Notes under the pieces: model-generated
Told to the model about the DNA's origin: nothing
Database searches by the model: none
What the model saw: only the letters and a program-made list of their open reading frames with translations
Shown: piece by piece, positions 1 through 14,000 of the stretch
Layout of the letters: every line of letters begins with the position of its first letter
Position numbering within the stretch: position 1 is the first letter of the stretch
Program-made: the position numbers and the translations under genes
Source: Canna indica
Taxonomy: Eukaryota; Streptophyta; Magnoliopsida; Zingiberales; Cannaceae
DNA: 64,000 bases
Assembly (NCBI GenBank): GCA_034359265.1
Contig: CP136891.1
Location: forward strand, 82,664,001-82,728,000
Reading direction: 5' to 3'

Positions 1-89
1 AATGGTTGGTCATGGTGTCTATGGTCATAGTTTTTGTTGCTTTCAACTCTCTCATCATCATCACCCTCATCCTCATCCTCATCATAGCT
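1..89 (-). other. Possible acidic-protein exon cut by the left edge
   Basis: Read on the minus strand, a TTCTCAG acceptor-like site at 94-88 is followed by an open frame running out of the window. It encodes an Asp/Glu-rich stretch (Y-D-E-D-E-D-E-G-D-D-D-E) and then a His/Asp-rich segment. The DNA is a TCA/TCC trinucleotide-like low-complexity run, so it could equally be non-coding. No partner exon was found upstream at 90-2055. Treat as a hint only. Confidence 0.2.
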
Positions 90-2055
90 GAGAACTTATG
101 TCATCATAATCTTTGCCCTTTTTTTACATGTATATGTTGCATATTGATGCTTCAAATTGGATACACTAGCAGACGCATGTTAATTACAGATAACCTGTAT
201 TTATTTATGTTAGCTTAAAAAAAAGGTCGATTTCAGTAAGACTACATTTCTTTTGTTGTACGTATCAAAAAGTATTTAAACAGTCTTGATGCAAAATAAC
301 ATTTCAACCTCAAGTTTATTGAGTGTGGACAAGTGATTCATATGCGCCATTAGTTTCGGCATCACCGTACAGTTGCCACGTATGCGACACGCAAGTTGTT
401 GTTTGGATACTGCAGTCTTCTTGGCATAATCTGCAAGGTGAACGAGTCTTTTGTCTCTCTCGTGTACAAGCGTTCCTTCATGCCTTCTGCCAAGTGTAAA
501 GTTACTGCAGAACTTAAGCTGTTCTTTCTCTTTTCTTAATGCAATAGTAAGAAAGATGCCATGGCCAGGATTGCAACACGCCCTTGGCTTATTATAGGTG
601 TTAGAGAAAGAGTGAGTTCTTTAACTTTAGTGAGAAAAATGCAGGTAGTAGTACTTATACTAACAAGTAAACTAATCCATGTTGTCGGTTTATGGCATTG
701 CATGAGGGAAGATGGCAACCTATTGCTTTTTTCTATATTTTGCAAAGGATGTATGTCTTTGCGTGAAACTAAGGCGAGTATCTTGACCATCTTCAAGGCA
801 CATTAATGGATTTTATAAGCAGATTAACAAAGTAAACAAATAAAACTGGTTGCGAGTGTTTATGACAGATTTGCCTAACTTGGTGAATACAGGGTGGGTT
901 CAGATTAGTCATGACTCATGAAAAGTTGAAAACTACACATTATCTTCTTCCCTAGAAGATTTTTGAACAAGTACGTCAACTTGATCTCAAAAAATGGCAC
1001 AAGTTTGGTTAAAGCTTCTCTGGCTTTCTTATCTGTCTCCTCTTTTAAAAAAATTCACATCTCTCTGTCTCAGAGGCTTATGTTTCTTATAAATTAATAA
1101 ACAATGTACTTAATTACTTACTATTCAAAGTTTAGCTAAAAAACCATGATAAAATGTCAACTAGAGTATTACCATTTAGCTGTGCATTAATCTTACTTTG
1201 AGAAGTTATTAATCAAAGTACTATTTTTAAGGCCATATACCTAATCTAGATCACTGTTAGCACTAACGGAAGCAAAGCATCTGAATCATTATTAACAGGT
1301 ATCTGCTCTCCAACCATCCAGTATTGTTGTCACAAGCTCTACAGGCATGCAGAAGCAATTTAGGTGCTTGGAGCAGGTCTACACTGTACATGGACAAAGT
1401 GTGTGTTTATAAAATGATTATCCTCAGTGAAATTACCTGTCTACATTTGGTGTAAACCAATGAAAAAAATTAGTGTTCACACTAATGAAACAAATAGAAT
1501 AAGGGATATCAAACAGGATTCTCCATCAACTAGGCAATTAACAAAACTAGATTTGACGACATACATGAACTAATTTAGAAGAGGAATAACACAACCTGAA
1601 GAGGTCCCGTTCATTGCAAGATCTAATTACTCCTGCACCATCACCACCCAGTTTTAGATAATTGCAGTTTGCATAGTATAATATTATACTAAGTATTTAA
1701 AAAGCACTGTGTAGTTTGCATTCCATACAACATTCTGAATCATAATGTTCTACAGAAAATGTCAGCAGGTTGTAGGCTCAAAGCATACAAGTGTACAGCC
1801 CGTCAGAGTATAGATCAGACAGAATGGCTATAAATCAACTAGCCAAGTAATATGGTTGTGGTCCTTGTGGAGTGAGTCAACAAGCAATCAGATTGTAGGA
1901 ACTTGCTATGAAGTTTACAAAGTAAATGAATTAAAGACCAAGCTAAAGCACGGTGGCCTGATGGACTTGAAAGGTGAGGAAAGGAATTGATGCACTCAGC
2001 ATGACTAATGCACAATGAATAGCTTTTTTTTGTATAAAATGAAAAATGAAATAAG
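90..2055. other. Non-coding stretch downstream of the transporter gene
   Basis: Only short open frames in both strands, none with recognisable protein similarity and none joined by convincing splice sites. It presumably holds the 3' flank of the minus-strand transporter gene. No repeat or RNA gene was recognised. Confidence 0.4.
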
Positions 2056-5000
2056 CTAGGCCTTCTCTTTTACTGGGGATGTAATCAGATGATGCAGTGT
2101 TGTTGCATGAATCACTGCACTTGGGCCAGGCTCCTTAGCACGCACTGAACCAGACCGCCTTAGATTGTGATTCTTCTCAAGGTTGCTTAGATAGCGCCGC
2201 AAAGGCGTAGGTAGAAGAGCCATTAATCTAGCTGAACTTACAAGAAGAATTACTCCAAGAATAATGAACAGCCTGAAAACATATAATGGGGATTATCAGA
2301 TAACAGAACTACGTTCAAACACAGTAAAGCTAATGCAGGCATTGAACTCAATAGGTATTTGCATAAAGCAGAATATGGTTCTTAGTTTCATGCTCTGCAT
2401 ATCAAGTCAAGCTTTTGGTATAGCGTTTTCAGAAGGTGCACAAAAAATATCTCCCTATAGTTGCATTACCATCCAAGGGAAAGAGCCATCCGAGCAATGG
2501 GTGAAGAAGGCATATGTTCGCCCAGAGCAAGCATACCAGCCAGAACACCAGTAACAATTGATGCCACAGCTGCACATGTTGATACCACAATAGCTCTTCC
2601 ATGCTTCAACCCTCGGGTCTGTCAGAATTCATATCCAATACATTAGACCACAACAAAGAGAAACAATCAAGACAGGTTCCATGTCCAACACAAGCTTAGT
2701 TAGATTTCCAATATAGCAATTGGTAAATGCAATAAATGATACTGAATTAGTTTCTTCTTGTAAGAATTTGAAAGATCTACAAGCTTACACCAGACGAGAT
2801 ACTAAAGCATGGACATGTAGCTACTACACTAGATTCCTATGCTTTCATCACTCTCATAGATGGAAAATTGACCAATTTCACTAAAACAACTAGTAGAAGC
2901 ATAATGTCACAACAGTATTAGCGTAAAGATAGCATACTAAAATGAGTATATAAAATTAACTGCAAGCGAAGCCATTAACTGAATTGTTAACGCCCAATAG
3001 GCTCTCAGAATTTACATGCTGTTGAAACAGAGAAGTATTTTTTTAGCAAGAGAAACAGAGCACTAGGTTGAACAACGAACTATATATCATATTGAATATG
3101 AGAAAACCAATCAGCAGTGTAAGCTGTGACATTATGGGGAAAGCTGCTTCCCTGAACCTCCAAAATATCATTTCAGTCTTAATTGTGTTTATATACTACT
3201 CGAGCAACACTGTTTCAACTATAAAAGAGAATTAATAGTACATAGAGGGTTGAAATTCAACCAAAATGATACAGCTGAGGGCATTTAGAAAACAAAGAGA
3301 TACTTATCCTTATCCAACATGAAAAAATCACAATCACCTGGTAAATAAAACCACTAGCGCTGCAGCAGATACTAATGGAAATGCATATAGGCACCATAAT
3401 CCTTGAGAAACCCTTCTCTGAGAATACAAACCCCATCTTGGATATTACAGATGCCATCCTGCTAATTACATATCATGGTATTAGTTTTAGGTATAGCAAA
3501 GTTGAGTTTAAAAAATAAATGTTAGTTCATTCTCCATATAAACTCGCAGTAATTTATCGAATGCAGCATAAAAAGTAAATTCATAACTATACCAGTTTTA
3601 ATTGGATTGGCAATACTTAGTGGACCCAACTGTAGATTCAAAGTTCCAAACTTACAGTATCTATCTGTTCATTTGTGTATATAAACTACAAAGGAATGGA
3701 GAAAGAAGTGTGGACATGCTATTTAACTGGATTTAATAAACCCAAAAATGTTTAAGGGGTGTTATGGCCTCTCATAGACTAATGTGGTGAGCCCCAAACA
3801 ACAGGTATACGAGATGCTAAATCAACATTGACATTTTGGAGTGATTTAGTCAACGTAAATAGTTCATGGTAGGGTAGATCAATTTGTAAAAACAAGCAAC
3901 AATAAACTTGGGATTGCAACAAAAATGTGTATACATAATATCTTTGTGCAAGAAAGAACAAAAATCACTATACTGTACAAACAAAAAAGTAAAATGGAGA
4001 AAAGGAACATCACCCAAATAAAATGCCAGATTCCAAACCACAAATGATTTCCTCTATTACTTCATACTGCATCTGCATATGATGTTAAGCATTGTGTATA
4101 GTAAACTGATATTAAAACAAATGCAAAAAGCAATGCTGAAGCACAAAGGAACAAAAAACAGTAGTTCCTGTTACTGCACAAAAAAAAAGAAATGAAACCA
4201 AAATTCACCAGCTCCTGCTCTTGCCTACGACTCTTGTAGATGCGTAGCCATGTGTTCAAAAGTGCCTGAATTCATTGCAAAACATCAAGGGTTTATCTGA
4301 GTGAAGTTTAGATGTTTTGGAATTTAAGAGTAACCACAACAAGAAAAAAACTGTCTTCGTCTTTATTTTATTCCTTGTATAAGCATGAGGAAAAGGGTCT
4401 TTGAACTTCCTCATTTTGATTGCATGACACATGCAGTTGATAGTAAAGATAAAGTGGTTTTTGTAGTTATCCTGAATAACTTTGTACAAAATGAAACTTA
4501 TCCACTTTTTTTGTATCTATATGCTAAACCATTAAATCAGTATGATGCTGTATAGATGAAGTGATGAGCACAAGTACAAATCAAAAACATGCCTTAGGCA
4601 ATAAAACATACTAGATAGTTTTATAGGCCACCAGAAATGTCTATTGAAAGTTTGAAATCATCTTAAAAAGGAGAAAAAAAAGAAAAACACAGATTTACAT
4701 GGAAACGCCTCACTAATACCACTTTAAAACACTACAAACTTGAGGTGCCAATAGGGTTGTGCTCAGGGGCGGAGCCAGCTTATTCTTAGGGGGGGCAATT
4801 GCCCCCCCTGAGATTGGTTCCCCCTTATATAATATATATATTTTTAAATATTTTACTACATAAATATATTAAATTGCCCCCTCTAAAAATATTGTAAAAT
4901 ATTATTTTATATATGGTTTTATATTTTGCCCCTCCTGAAATAATTTTCTGGCTTCGCCCCTGGTTGTGCTGCCCATGTGTCACAGGGCTAGCATTTGCGC

Positions 5001-8000
5001 ATTAGCCAACTTGTGCAACTCCCTCGCTCACCACGAAAGGGATAAACCTAGGATCCTTGCGTCCCGATTGTATTTTGCGGGGCAAATGCAGTCATTGATC
5101 AAGCAACATTGTGCCCTTACAAGCAAAATATTGGCCACAACTAGCTTTTGATTGCAATAAAGAGTATTTACAAACTCAAGGACACTCAAATGGACAACAC
5201 GAGGTGCTGCAAGCCTTCCTAGGTTACGCTAATCGAAAAACAAGCTCAAGAAACGGCAAACAGCTTGCCCACCCTATTGTAGGCAGCCATACCCCACTGT
5301 ACCACCTGAGGTTTTTAGGAGCTGAGATAGTTGACACTTCATGCCAGATTGCGCGAGATAAATTGGCCAAATCAGTGGCCATGGCCCATGAAAACTGTGC
5401 AGTCTGTACAAACTATGGCACACTGCATTCGACCTCGCTTTGCGCAATGCACAGGCCAAGCCATGGCTACGGAAAGTAGACAGTTTTGCCTAATTTTGTC
5501 ATGCCATGAGTTGAGATGGTGTAGGATGGACGCAATGATGAATTTCAGCGTGTTTAATTACAAAATTTCCACTATACCATATCTGAGCACTAAACGAGCC
5601 CAAAATGCCTTCGAAACAGCTTGAACTATACAAGAACCCTACACTACCAAAGAAAGGCAAATTTACAAGGACTTGATACAAAGTATGTAGAAACAGATAG
5701 GAAGTTTTTCTAAAAGATTTTTACATTACATGAGCTACAAAAAAAGTCCCTAACACATGGGCAACACAAGCACTACTTAGCAAGGCCAAGCCATGCATTC
5801 GGCTAGGCTTGAGGATTGAGGCACAAGAGCTATCAAAGTTTTTTAATATTATATATTGTTTTAAGTAGTATATGTTATATATTGTACATAACTACACAAA
5901 TTGAACTTTATAATATTTACGAACATTATAATATTTTCAAAAATCCCAATTTTTATGATTTTTTTCTTATTTTATATTGTTTATATTGTTTTTATTTAGA
6001 GAATGATAGAAAAGTTGGCATGATCCGCAGAATAAGTGAACACAAGCCTACATGTCCCAGAAAAGTGTCATGCCCAATAGGACATGGGCCCAATTTTGTG
6101 CTTAAACTGTGTAAGGCTAGGTAGGCTAGGTTGGTGCAAGCATGGCTATTGACACTGTTATCATCTCGTCGCTATCTCGTCGAGATAGCGACGAGATATC
6201 GCTGTCTCGGTGGAATCGCCTGTATCGTCTGGACGATACAGGCGATCCCGAGATATCGCGTATCTCATCGGGATCTCGTCCAATCTTGGACGAGATCCCG
6301 ACGAGATACGCGGTACAAGAAAAGAAAAAAAAAGAAGCCTCGGATTTTTTTGCGATTTTTTTCATCCAACTTAGTGATAAAGATATCTAAATTATTAATT
6401 TTTTTAAAAAAAAAACCTAACTTAAACCCTCCGACGCCTGTATCTTCTATTCTTCTTCAATCTTCTTCCTCTCTCGCATCCCGTCGGCGACTCTCTCGGA
6501 AGCTTCCTCGCATCCCGTCGGCGCCTCACTTCTCCGGCGAAACTTTTCTATTTTCCGGCCAGGTATGTTCCGGCGATCTTCTCTCCACGGCTCGGCATGT
6601 CTGCATTTCCATTTTCCGCCATTTTTTTTTTTTCCGACATAGCTGCTGCAAACCAGAACAGCTAAGCTGTTCTGGAATCAAGAACAGCTTAAGGCTGTTC
6701 TGGAATTGCCTGTTCTTGATTCCAGAACAGCCTTAAGGCTGTTCTTGATTCCAGAACAGGCAACATTGTATTGTGTATTTGCATTGTATGGAATTTGATA
6801 GTATATTTGTCATTTGTGTGCTTGTATATTTGCAACTTGATTCCAGAACAGGCAACAGTATATTTGCATTGTCCTTGTTTAGTTGTGTGCCTGTGTTCAT
6901 TTTGTATTGTGTATTTGTGTGCAACATTGTTTATATTGTGCAGTAAATTATGGAAGGAAATTCCGGTGAAACGCCTTATGATCCTTCTAAAGATCCTAAA
7001 CGGAAACCGAACTCGAAAGATATTGCTTGGAGATATGGATATTGGCCGGATTTAAACAAAAGACAATTGATTGCATGTTCACTTTGTGGCAACCAATTGA
7101 ATGGGGGAATCACAAGACTTAAACAACATTTGGCGGGTGGTTATGGAGATGTGAAAAAATGTGATAAAACCACAACGCTGATAATGAGAGAAATGCATGA
7201 TGCCCTTGCAGCTAAGAGGAAGATACCATTCAGTTTGGATGATGAACCAGAAGCAGTGGCACCAGTAGACCTATCTACAGCTTCCAACTCCGTGCCAAGC
7301 TCGGGAACAATTTACAAGAAGAAGAAAAAAGAGGCTGCTATTCAGTTTGCAGCAATGCCACAAGTGTCACACTCACAATCCACATCACAAACCAAGATTG
7401 GTGGATTACTACAGAGAACTCCAGAAGAAATTGTGGATGAAAGACACTCCAAAGGTCCTAGCCAACAGACCATTGAAAGGTCTTTGAAGACAAAAGAGGC
7501 TGTTGAAAAAGTTAACATGTATGTAGCCAACTTCTTCTATGAGAATGTCATTCCTTTCAATGCGGCAAACTCAAGAAGCTATGAGTTGATGGTTGAAGGC
7601 ATAGCACAAATTGGATCGGGCTACAAACCACCCACATATCATGAGTTGCGGGTTCCTTTATTGAAAAAGGCAAAAGAACACACAGAAGATTTAAAGCGCA
7701 AACATGAAGAGGTTTGGGAAAGAGATGGGTGTACTCTTATGTCAGATGGGTGGACAGACAGAAGAGGGAGACAATTGATAAATTTTCTTATAAATAGTCC
7801 GCAAGGGACTATTTTTCTTAGCTCTGTTGATGCTTCAAGTCAGTGTCATGATGCTCAGATGTTGGCTGACTTACTTGAGACCAAGATTGAAGAAATTGGC
7901 CCAAGTAATGTTGTTCAAGTTATCACAGATAATGGCGCCAACTATAAGGCAGCGGGGAGATTGTTGGAGCAAAGGTTGCCTACACTGTTTTGGACCCCTT

Positions 8001-11000
8001 GTGCCGCACATTGCTTGGACCTTATGTTGGAAGATGTGGGAAAAATGAAAGAATTCAAGCCTACAATCGCAAGAGCAAGATCATTGACCACATTCATCTA
8101 TAGACATGGTCGCCTTCTTGATGCGATGAGGGAGCACACTAACGGACATGATCTTGTTAGACCCGGGGCTACTAGATTTGCGACTGCATTTCTAACATTG
8201 TCATGTTTGAGGAAATTTAAACAAGAGTTGCAGCGGTTGTTTGTAAGTGGAGATTGGTTTGATTCAAAATTGTGCAAGACCGAAACGGGAAAGAAAATTT
8301 ATGACTTAATCCATGCGGTTAAATTTTGGGAGGCAGTTGAAGATTGCATTAGAGCATCACAGCCTCTACTTGTGGTTTTGAGGATAGCGGATGGTGATGA
8401 AAAACCCGCTATGACGGAATTAGCCGCGGCAATGGGTGAAGCTAAGAGGAGGATCAAACAAGTCTTGGCCCACAAATCCACTTTGTGCAAGAAAATCATT
8501 GATATCATTGAAAGTCGATGGGAGCGTCAAATGGAGACACCATTATATGGTGCGGCTCTATTTCTCAATCCGGGCAAGTATTTTGACATCAAGAAAAATG
8601 ATGTCGTGTACTCGGGGAAACTACGTGAAGACTTCAATGATGTTCTTGAGAAATTAGTGTTGGATGATACAATGCGATCCAAGATACTTCTAGATGCTGA
8701 TATGTATGATGAAGATCGAGGACCTTTTGCAAGAGAGATGGTGATTAGAGAGCGCTCAAATAGGATTCCTCGTAAGTATATTGTGTATTATTTTATTTAT
8801 TAATATTTATTGTCTTTACATATTTTTGAATTTTAATGTTAGTTGAATGGTGGAAATCCTTCGGTGGACGTACTCCCGAGTTTTCAAAGTTTGCAAAGCG
8901 CATTGTTAGTCTTTGTTGTTCGTCCTCCGGGTGTGAACGAAATTGGAGCACTTTTGAGTTTGTAAGTAATTAAGTATTTTATGCTTTTTTAGTACTTTCT
9001 TGTTAGTTATTACTTATTATTTTTATTTAATTACTTTTCTTTTGTATAGGTTCACACCAAGAAAAGAAATAGATTGTTGCACCAAAGATTGAATGATTTG
9101 GTGTATGTCCAATACAATCGAAAGATTGCCACGAGATTTCAAAAAGTTCGTGAATGTGGCAAAAACTATGATCCACTAGTACTTGACGATTTTGATTGGG
9201 GGACAAATGCGTGGTTCAACAATGATGATGAAGAGGATGATAGAATTCCTTTTGAGCTTGTTGATGAAGCCATTGGTGCTTCAAATGCCCTTGAGGGTCG
9301 TAATTTTCCAAGGAGGCGTGGAGTTAATGAGCTTGTCACTTATAATCGACGTCATCGTGGTTCTACTTCTACTTCTACTTCAAGATTGATGGATGAAAAT
9401 TCAAGTGATGAAGGAGAAGAAGAGATATTTCCAAATGATGATGAAGACATTGAAGATGATTTCGAGCTCAAACCAACTCCTCCTCCAATGGATAATACCC
9501 CTAATGAAGACATTAAAGATGATTTTGATAATCTTTTTTAGATTGGACTATTGGAGATTTGGTGATTGTGATGACTTTAGCTACTTGATGTTTATTGTTC
9601 ATGCTATGTGAATTGAATTTTTGTATATTCTATGTTTGCTACTTTGCTACTTTGCTATGTGGATGATTTTTGTATATTTTATGGTTCATAAGAGTTATGT
9701 TTATTACTTTGCTATGTGCAATGTCAAAGTGATGACTTTCAATGCTATTATTATTTATATATATTTTTTAAATATATCGCGGACGATATATCGGTCGCGA
9801 AACAATATATCGGTATCAAGGTTCGCTACCGCGAAATTTTTTTGGTCGCGATAATAACCTTGGCTATTGATACCTATCTATATTGCAAACAACTATTTTG
9901 TTTTGAAGTTCTTTAGATTATAAATAAGTGGAACAGTCGAGGAACAAATATGTAGTGTTGAAGCAATAAAATCAAGGTGGAACAAGTAATCACCAAATCA
10001 ATAATCACATCCTAGTAAGAGGAAACTATCCGAATTGGAGGATACAAATACATCCACATTATCTACAAAAAGCATAAGGATATTGGTGCATAGAACATGA
10101 TACCTACAAACAACAAAACAACAGTGAAACCAAGCAACGGTAAGCGGAAAAGAGAGACAGTAGAATCACTTTGCGCCTCTCCTCCTAAGCCAACTCCTGC
10201 AACAATATTACAAATAATAATACTGTATCAAATAATTGAATAAATATTAGAAGACTATAAAACTATAAAAGTACTTCTAGATGAGAGGAATATTAAGTTT
10301 GTACTGCTGATCACTTTCCCCAACTTAAACTATAAGGAAATAGTGCAATTTATACTTTAATATTCTCAAGTCTAAGCACACCTCGCATGTTGGTGGCTAG
10401 GTCCAACACATGGACTAATTTAACTTAATTAGAGATATATTCTTTAATATGTGATTTTGACAAACCAGAACACAAGAGCTCTAACTCTGATACCATTCTA
10501 AGTTTGATCCAACGACCACTTATCCCAAAAACGTATGCTATTTGAAAAAAGGCCCAATGCACTTCTATTTTTAGTATGAACCAAAACGTATGAGAAATCT
10601 ATGTTAAAGCTAAGAGTTACTCACAAAACCAAAATCTTTCTTTGGAAGCTCCTCTGAAACAGATTACCAGCATCTGCATGGTTTACCACACATAACAATT
10701 CTGAGATTGCCCCTTGATAATCCTCACTCATTATTCACTTGTCCTACTTCTTAGTCTGCTTCTTCTTATCAAGAAAATTTTCAAGCTTTTCGAACTTCCG
10801 CTTCATCTTTTGACTCATACCATCATGGTTCTTGGCTAATAAAGGACGTAGATCTTGAATAATCTTATGTTGGATCGTTAAAAGTTATTTATGTTAATTC
10901 CCCTTGTTTACTTGGAAAAATAGGATAGATTCTCTTTATGATGAATCTATATTACGAATGTTTTAGCACTTAATAAAGGTTACAACCATAGTTAGAAAAA

Positions 11001-14000
11001 TCAATATGGGAAAGTTGAAAAGGTGAGATGTCAGCCAAATCAGAATCAATCAAGAAACTAATTTAACAATTTTTGAAAAGTAGGGTAAAATCAAGAAAAT
11101 AATACAAAAATAATAGTCAAATTATATTAATCCAAATGGCATAATTACATTGTACTTGGCCAACAATATGTGTATTTAACATCACTTAAATACATAAGAT
11201 AATTTAAACAAATAACTCAACTATATTTATTGAATTTAATAGTAATGATATAAAGTTATCTAAGTAGACATTAAATATCATCACAATAAAATTAAATATA
11301 ATAATCATATTAAATACCATGACCTTACTCAATTAACTATTAAAGTTATTCAATAAATACCATCACAGTGAGAATAACTATATTAAATTTTAATTTTCCA
11401 GAATCAAACCAACAAATTGAATAAAGAATCATGAAACAAATAAAATCTGATAAAATTATTGTCATAAGTCATAATGAAACAAGCCAACTTTTAATAAATT
11501 ATGTGATAGGAGATAAACTAAGTTTTTAATACAATATTTTCTATTGTAATAAGATTATTTAACATGTCTCTTTGTCATAAATTTTAAATTAATTGTACAT
11601 GCAAATCAACTGTGGATTTAAATAAAATAGTGTGCCCCTGATTCTTTTATATATACTATAATAAACTATTATATATTAAAATTACTACATAATATATTAA
11701 GTTCTTGTTTAGTAATATATTAATATTTTCCAAATAGAGGCATGCTATTTAGCTAATTCCTTAATTGTTATCGTGTGAAATTAATTTAAAATTTGTGAAA
11801 ATAATATTTTAAATATTTTTATCACAATATAAATCATTTTATTAAAAACTCAGATATATTTCTTGTCAAATATTTATTAAAAATTGGCATCTTTAGGTAC
11901 GACAATAATTTTAATGGAATTATTTCTTTCATGAATTTTCATACAATTTGTTGATTTGATTCAAAATTAAAATTTAATTTCATTAGTTCCCTTTGACATA
12001 TTTAATTTGTTGGTTTTATTCAATAAAATTAAAATTTAGTATAGTAATGATATAATTCTTACTAGGGATAGCATTTAATATACAACTATTATTTAATTCT
12101 ATTAAGTCATGTTATTTAATATGATTATTGTATTTAAATTTACTATAATAGGATATAAAACATATAATTACTATTTATACAACTCTATATCATTATTACT
12201 TAATTCAATAAAATCATTATTGAGTTATTTAATTCGCTTAAATTCACTTACTGTTGGCCAAATATAATTTAATTATGTCATCTAGATAATTATATTTTAT
12301 TTTTATTTGTATATTATTTTTCTAATTTATTTTTGTTTAATATTTTTGAGATTGTTAATTTATTTTCTTGACGGATCCGGATGCAATGTCCATCCAATAT
12401 CTAATTTTTTTTCCAACTATATGATACTAATACCAAGTCAAATATTTTGTAACTAAAATTTGGACAAGGAGATTCCTAATTCGCTGAAGAGTTAGGTGGT
12501 ACATCTAGTGGGTCACTTCCCTCCCAAACTGATGCGGGTTAGGGGTTGAATTGTGTTGAGAACATATTATACAAGTACTATAAAACTTAAATCATTCACC
12601 CAACTAACCAATTGGGAAGATAGATTTAAAGTAGGACAGCAATGTTATACAAGGGAGAAGAAACCCATGGGCCAGTTATTTCTTCTTTTTCTACACAAAC
12701 TTGTCAAAAGTATGATCCACAATTGAAATTCTTTTCTCCAACCAGATTTGTCAAAAATTCCTGTCTAGCAATCACCAACTTTTGAACAATTTGGAAATTA
12801 TCTAAGCAAGTGACCTGAAGCATGGGGACTCCAAATTCTCTATGTGATAATTAGTATGGCACCTCACGATGTTCATGGGTCTTCATTCATGATTATCTGT
12901 CACCAAGAAACTGTCCCTTTAATTAGTGAATTAAGCACCTTAGATACCATAAATTTTCACTAAGCTATTCAAATTAATCATTCTTCTTAATGATTATTGG
13001 TTAATGATACATAATAATTTTGGAAGACAAGTCCAAGATACAAGGGTAACTTATACACCATAAAAAGTTTATGATTAGTACTGAACATTTGGTTTTAAAT
13101 TTAAGTTAATGGATTATTCTAATTCTTTGACAAGCTTCTAATTGACTCCCTTAAACTACTCTTAGAAACTAAGGAGGAAAAGGTAGCATCTTAAGAAACT
13201 CATTTTTAAAGTCATTTACAAAGAGATAGAACAATTACCAATATAAGTCTTATTGTCATTGTTGTGGAATAACAGCTTATCAATAGGAGGATTCTTATTA
13301 ACTTACATTACCTATTGTGCCCACACCCGCCAATGCAATCCCCACCCAGTCAAGAGCATTCATGGATTCCTTGAGATAATAATGAGAAAAGACACAAAGT
13401 ATAGCAAGTCCACAACCAGAAACCGGTTGTATAACAGAAACCTGTAAAATGAATACCACTAGTGAAAGGAATATGTACATATAGTTAAAGATAAAGCACA
13501 ATTATGACTAGTGAGTGTCAATATTTATTGTGACAAACAAACCTCATGAGCGAACAAAAATAAACTAGATAGATAACATAGCAGCAAAAGTGTGAAAACA
13601 AGAAAATTACACGAACAAGTCGTGTGGCTATAAATATAAAGTACATTACTAGAAAAAACCCATCAGGTTGAAGCATAATTTGGAATAGGAATGAGGGGAG
13701 TTCTTTTAAGAAATCTAATGTGTTACACTTAGATGATAAATAACACAAACAAAGATGTGGAAGATTGTTATTTGTATCCTGTAGGACAAGGGCTCATGTA
13801 TGTTTTGACCAAAAATGACCAAGTACTGGTGTGCTAGAAATAGTTCATGAAAAAATATAGGGCATTTCAAACTTATAGTTTAGGTTAATACCAGACTAGA
13901 ACTGAGGGGTGATGCGTTGTACATACAGCAGTTTCTAGGAAGAGAAAATGATATGTGCTGCTATAAATGATGTGTACTCACTCATTTGCCTCCTGATATG

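Larger units (their letters stand above)
6153..9862 (+). mobile_element. Apparently intact autonomous hAT transposon
   Basis: A 3710-bp element inserted in intron 4 of the transporter gene, in the opposite orientation. A perfect 8-bp target duplication, GCTATTGA, lies at 6145-6152 and 9863-9870. The termini are imperfect inverted repeats: left CACTGTTATCATCTCG, right reverse complement CAAGGTTATTATCGCG (12 of 16 match). It carries a complete three-exon transposase gene at 6950-9541. The left end has three strong hairpins at 6163-6312, and the right end has CGCGA/ATATCG-rich subterminal repeats at 9776-9850. The perfect duplication and unbroken reading frame suggest recent insertion. Confidence 0.92.

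Noticed and set aside
6131..6736. 201-codon plus-strand open frame at the hAT left end
   Set aside because: It spans the hairpins and the leader repeats, has no protein-like composition, and precedes the real transposase start at 6950.
10485..10495. LTR retrotransposon primer-binding site
   Set aside because: The 11-bp match to the methionine-tRNA complement stands alone; no LTR ends, paired repeat or coding region were found around it.
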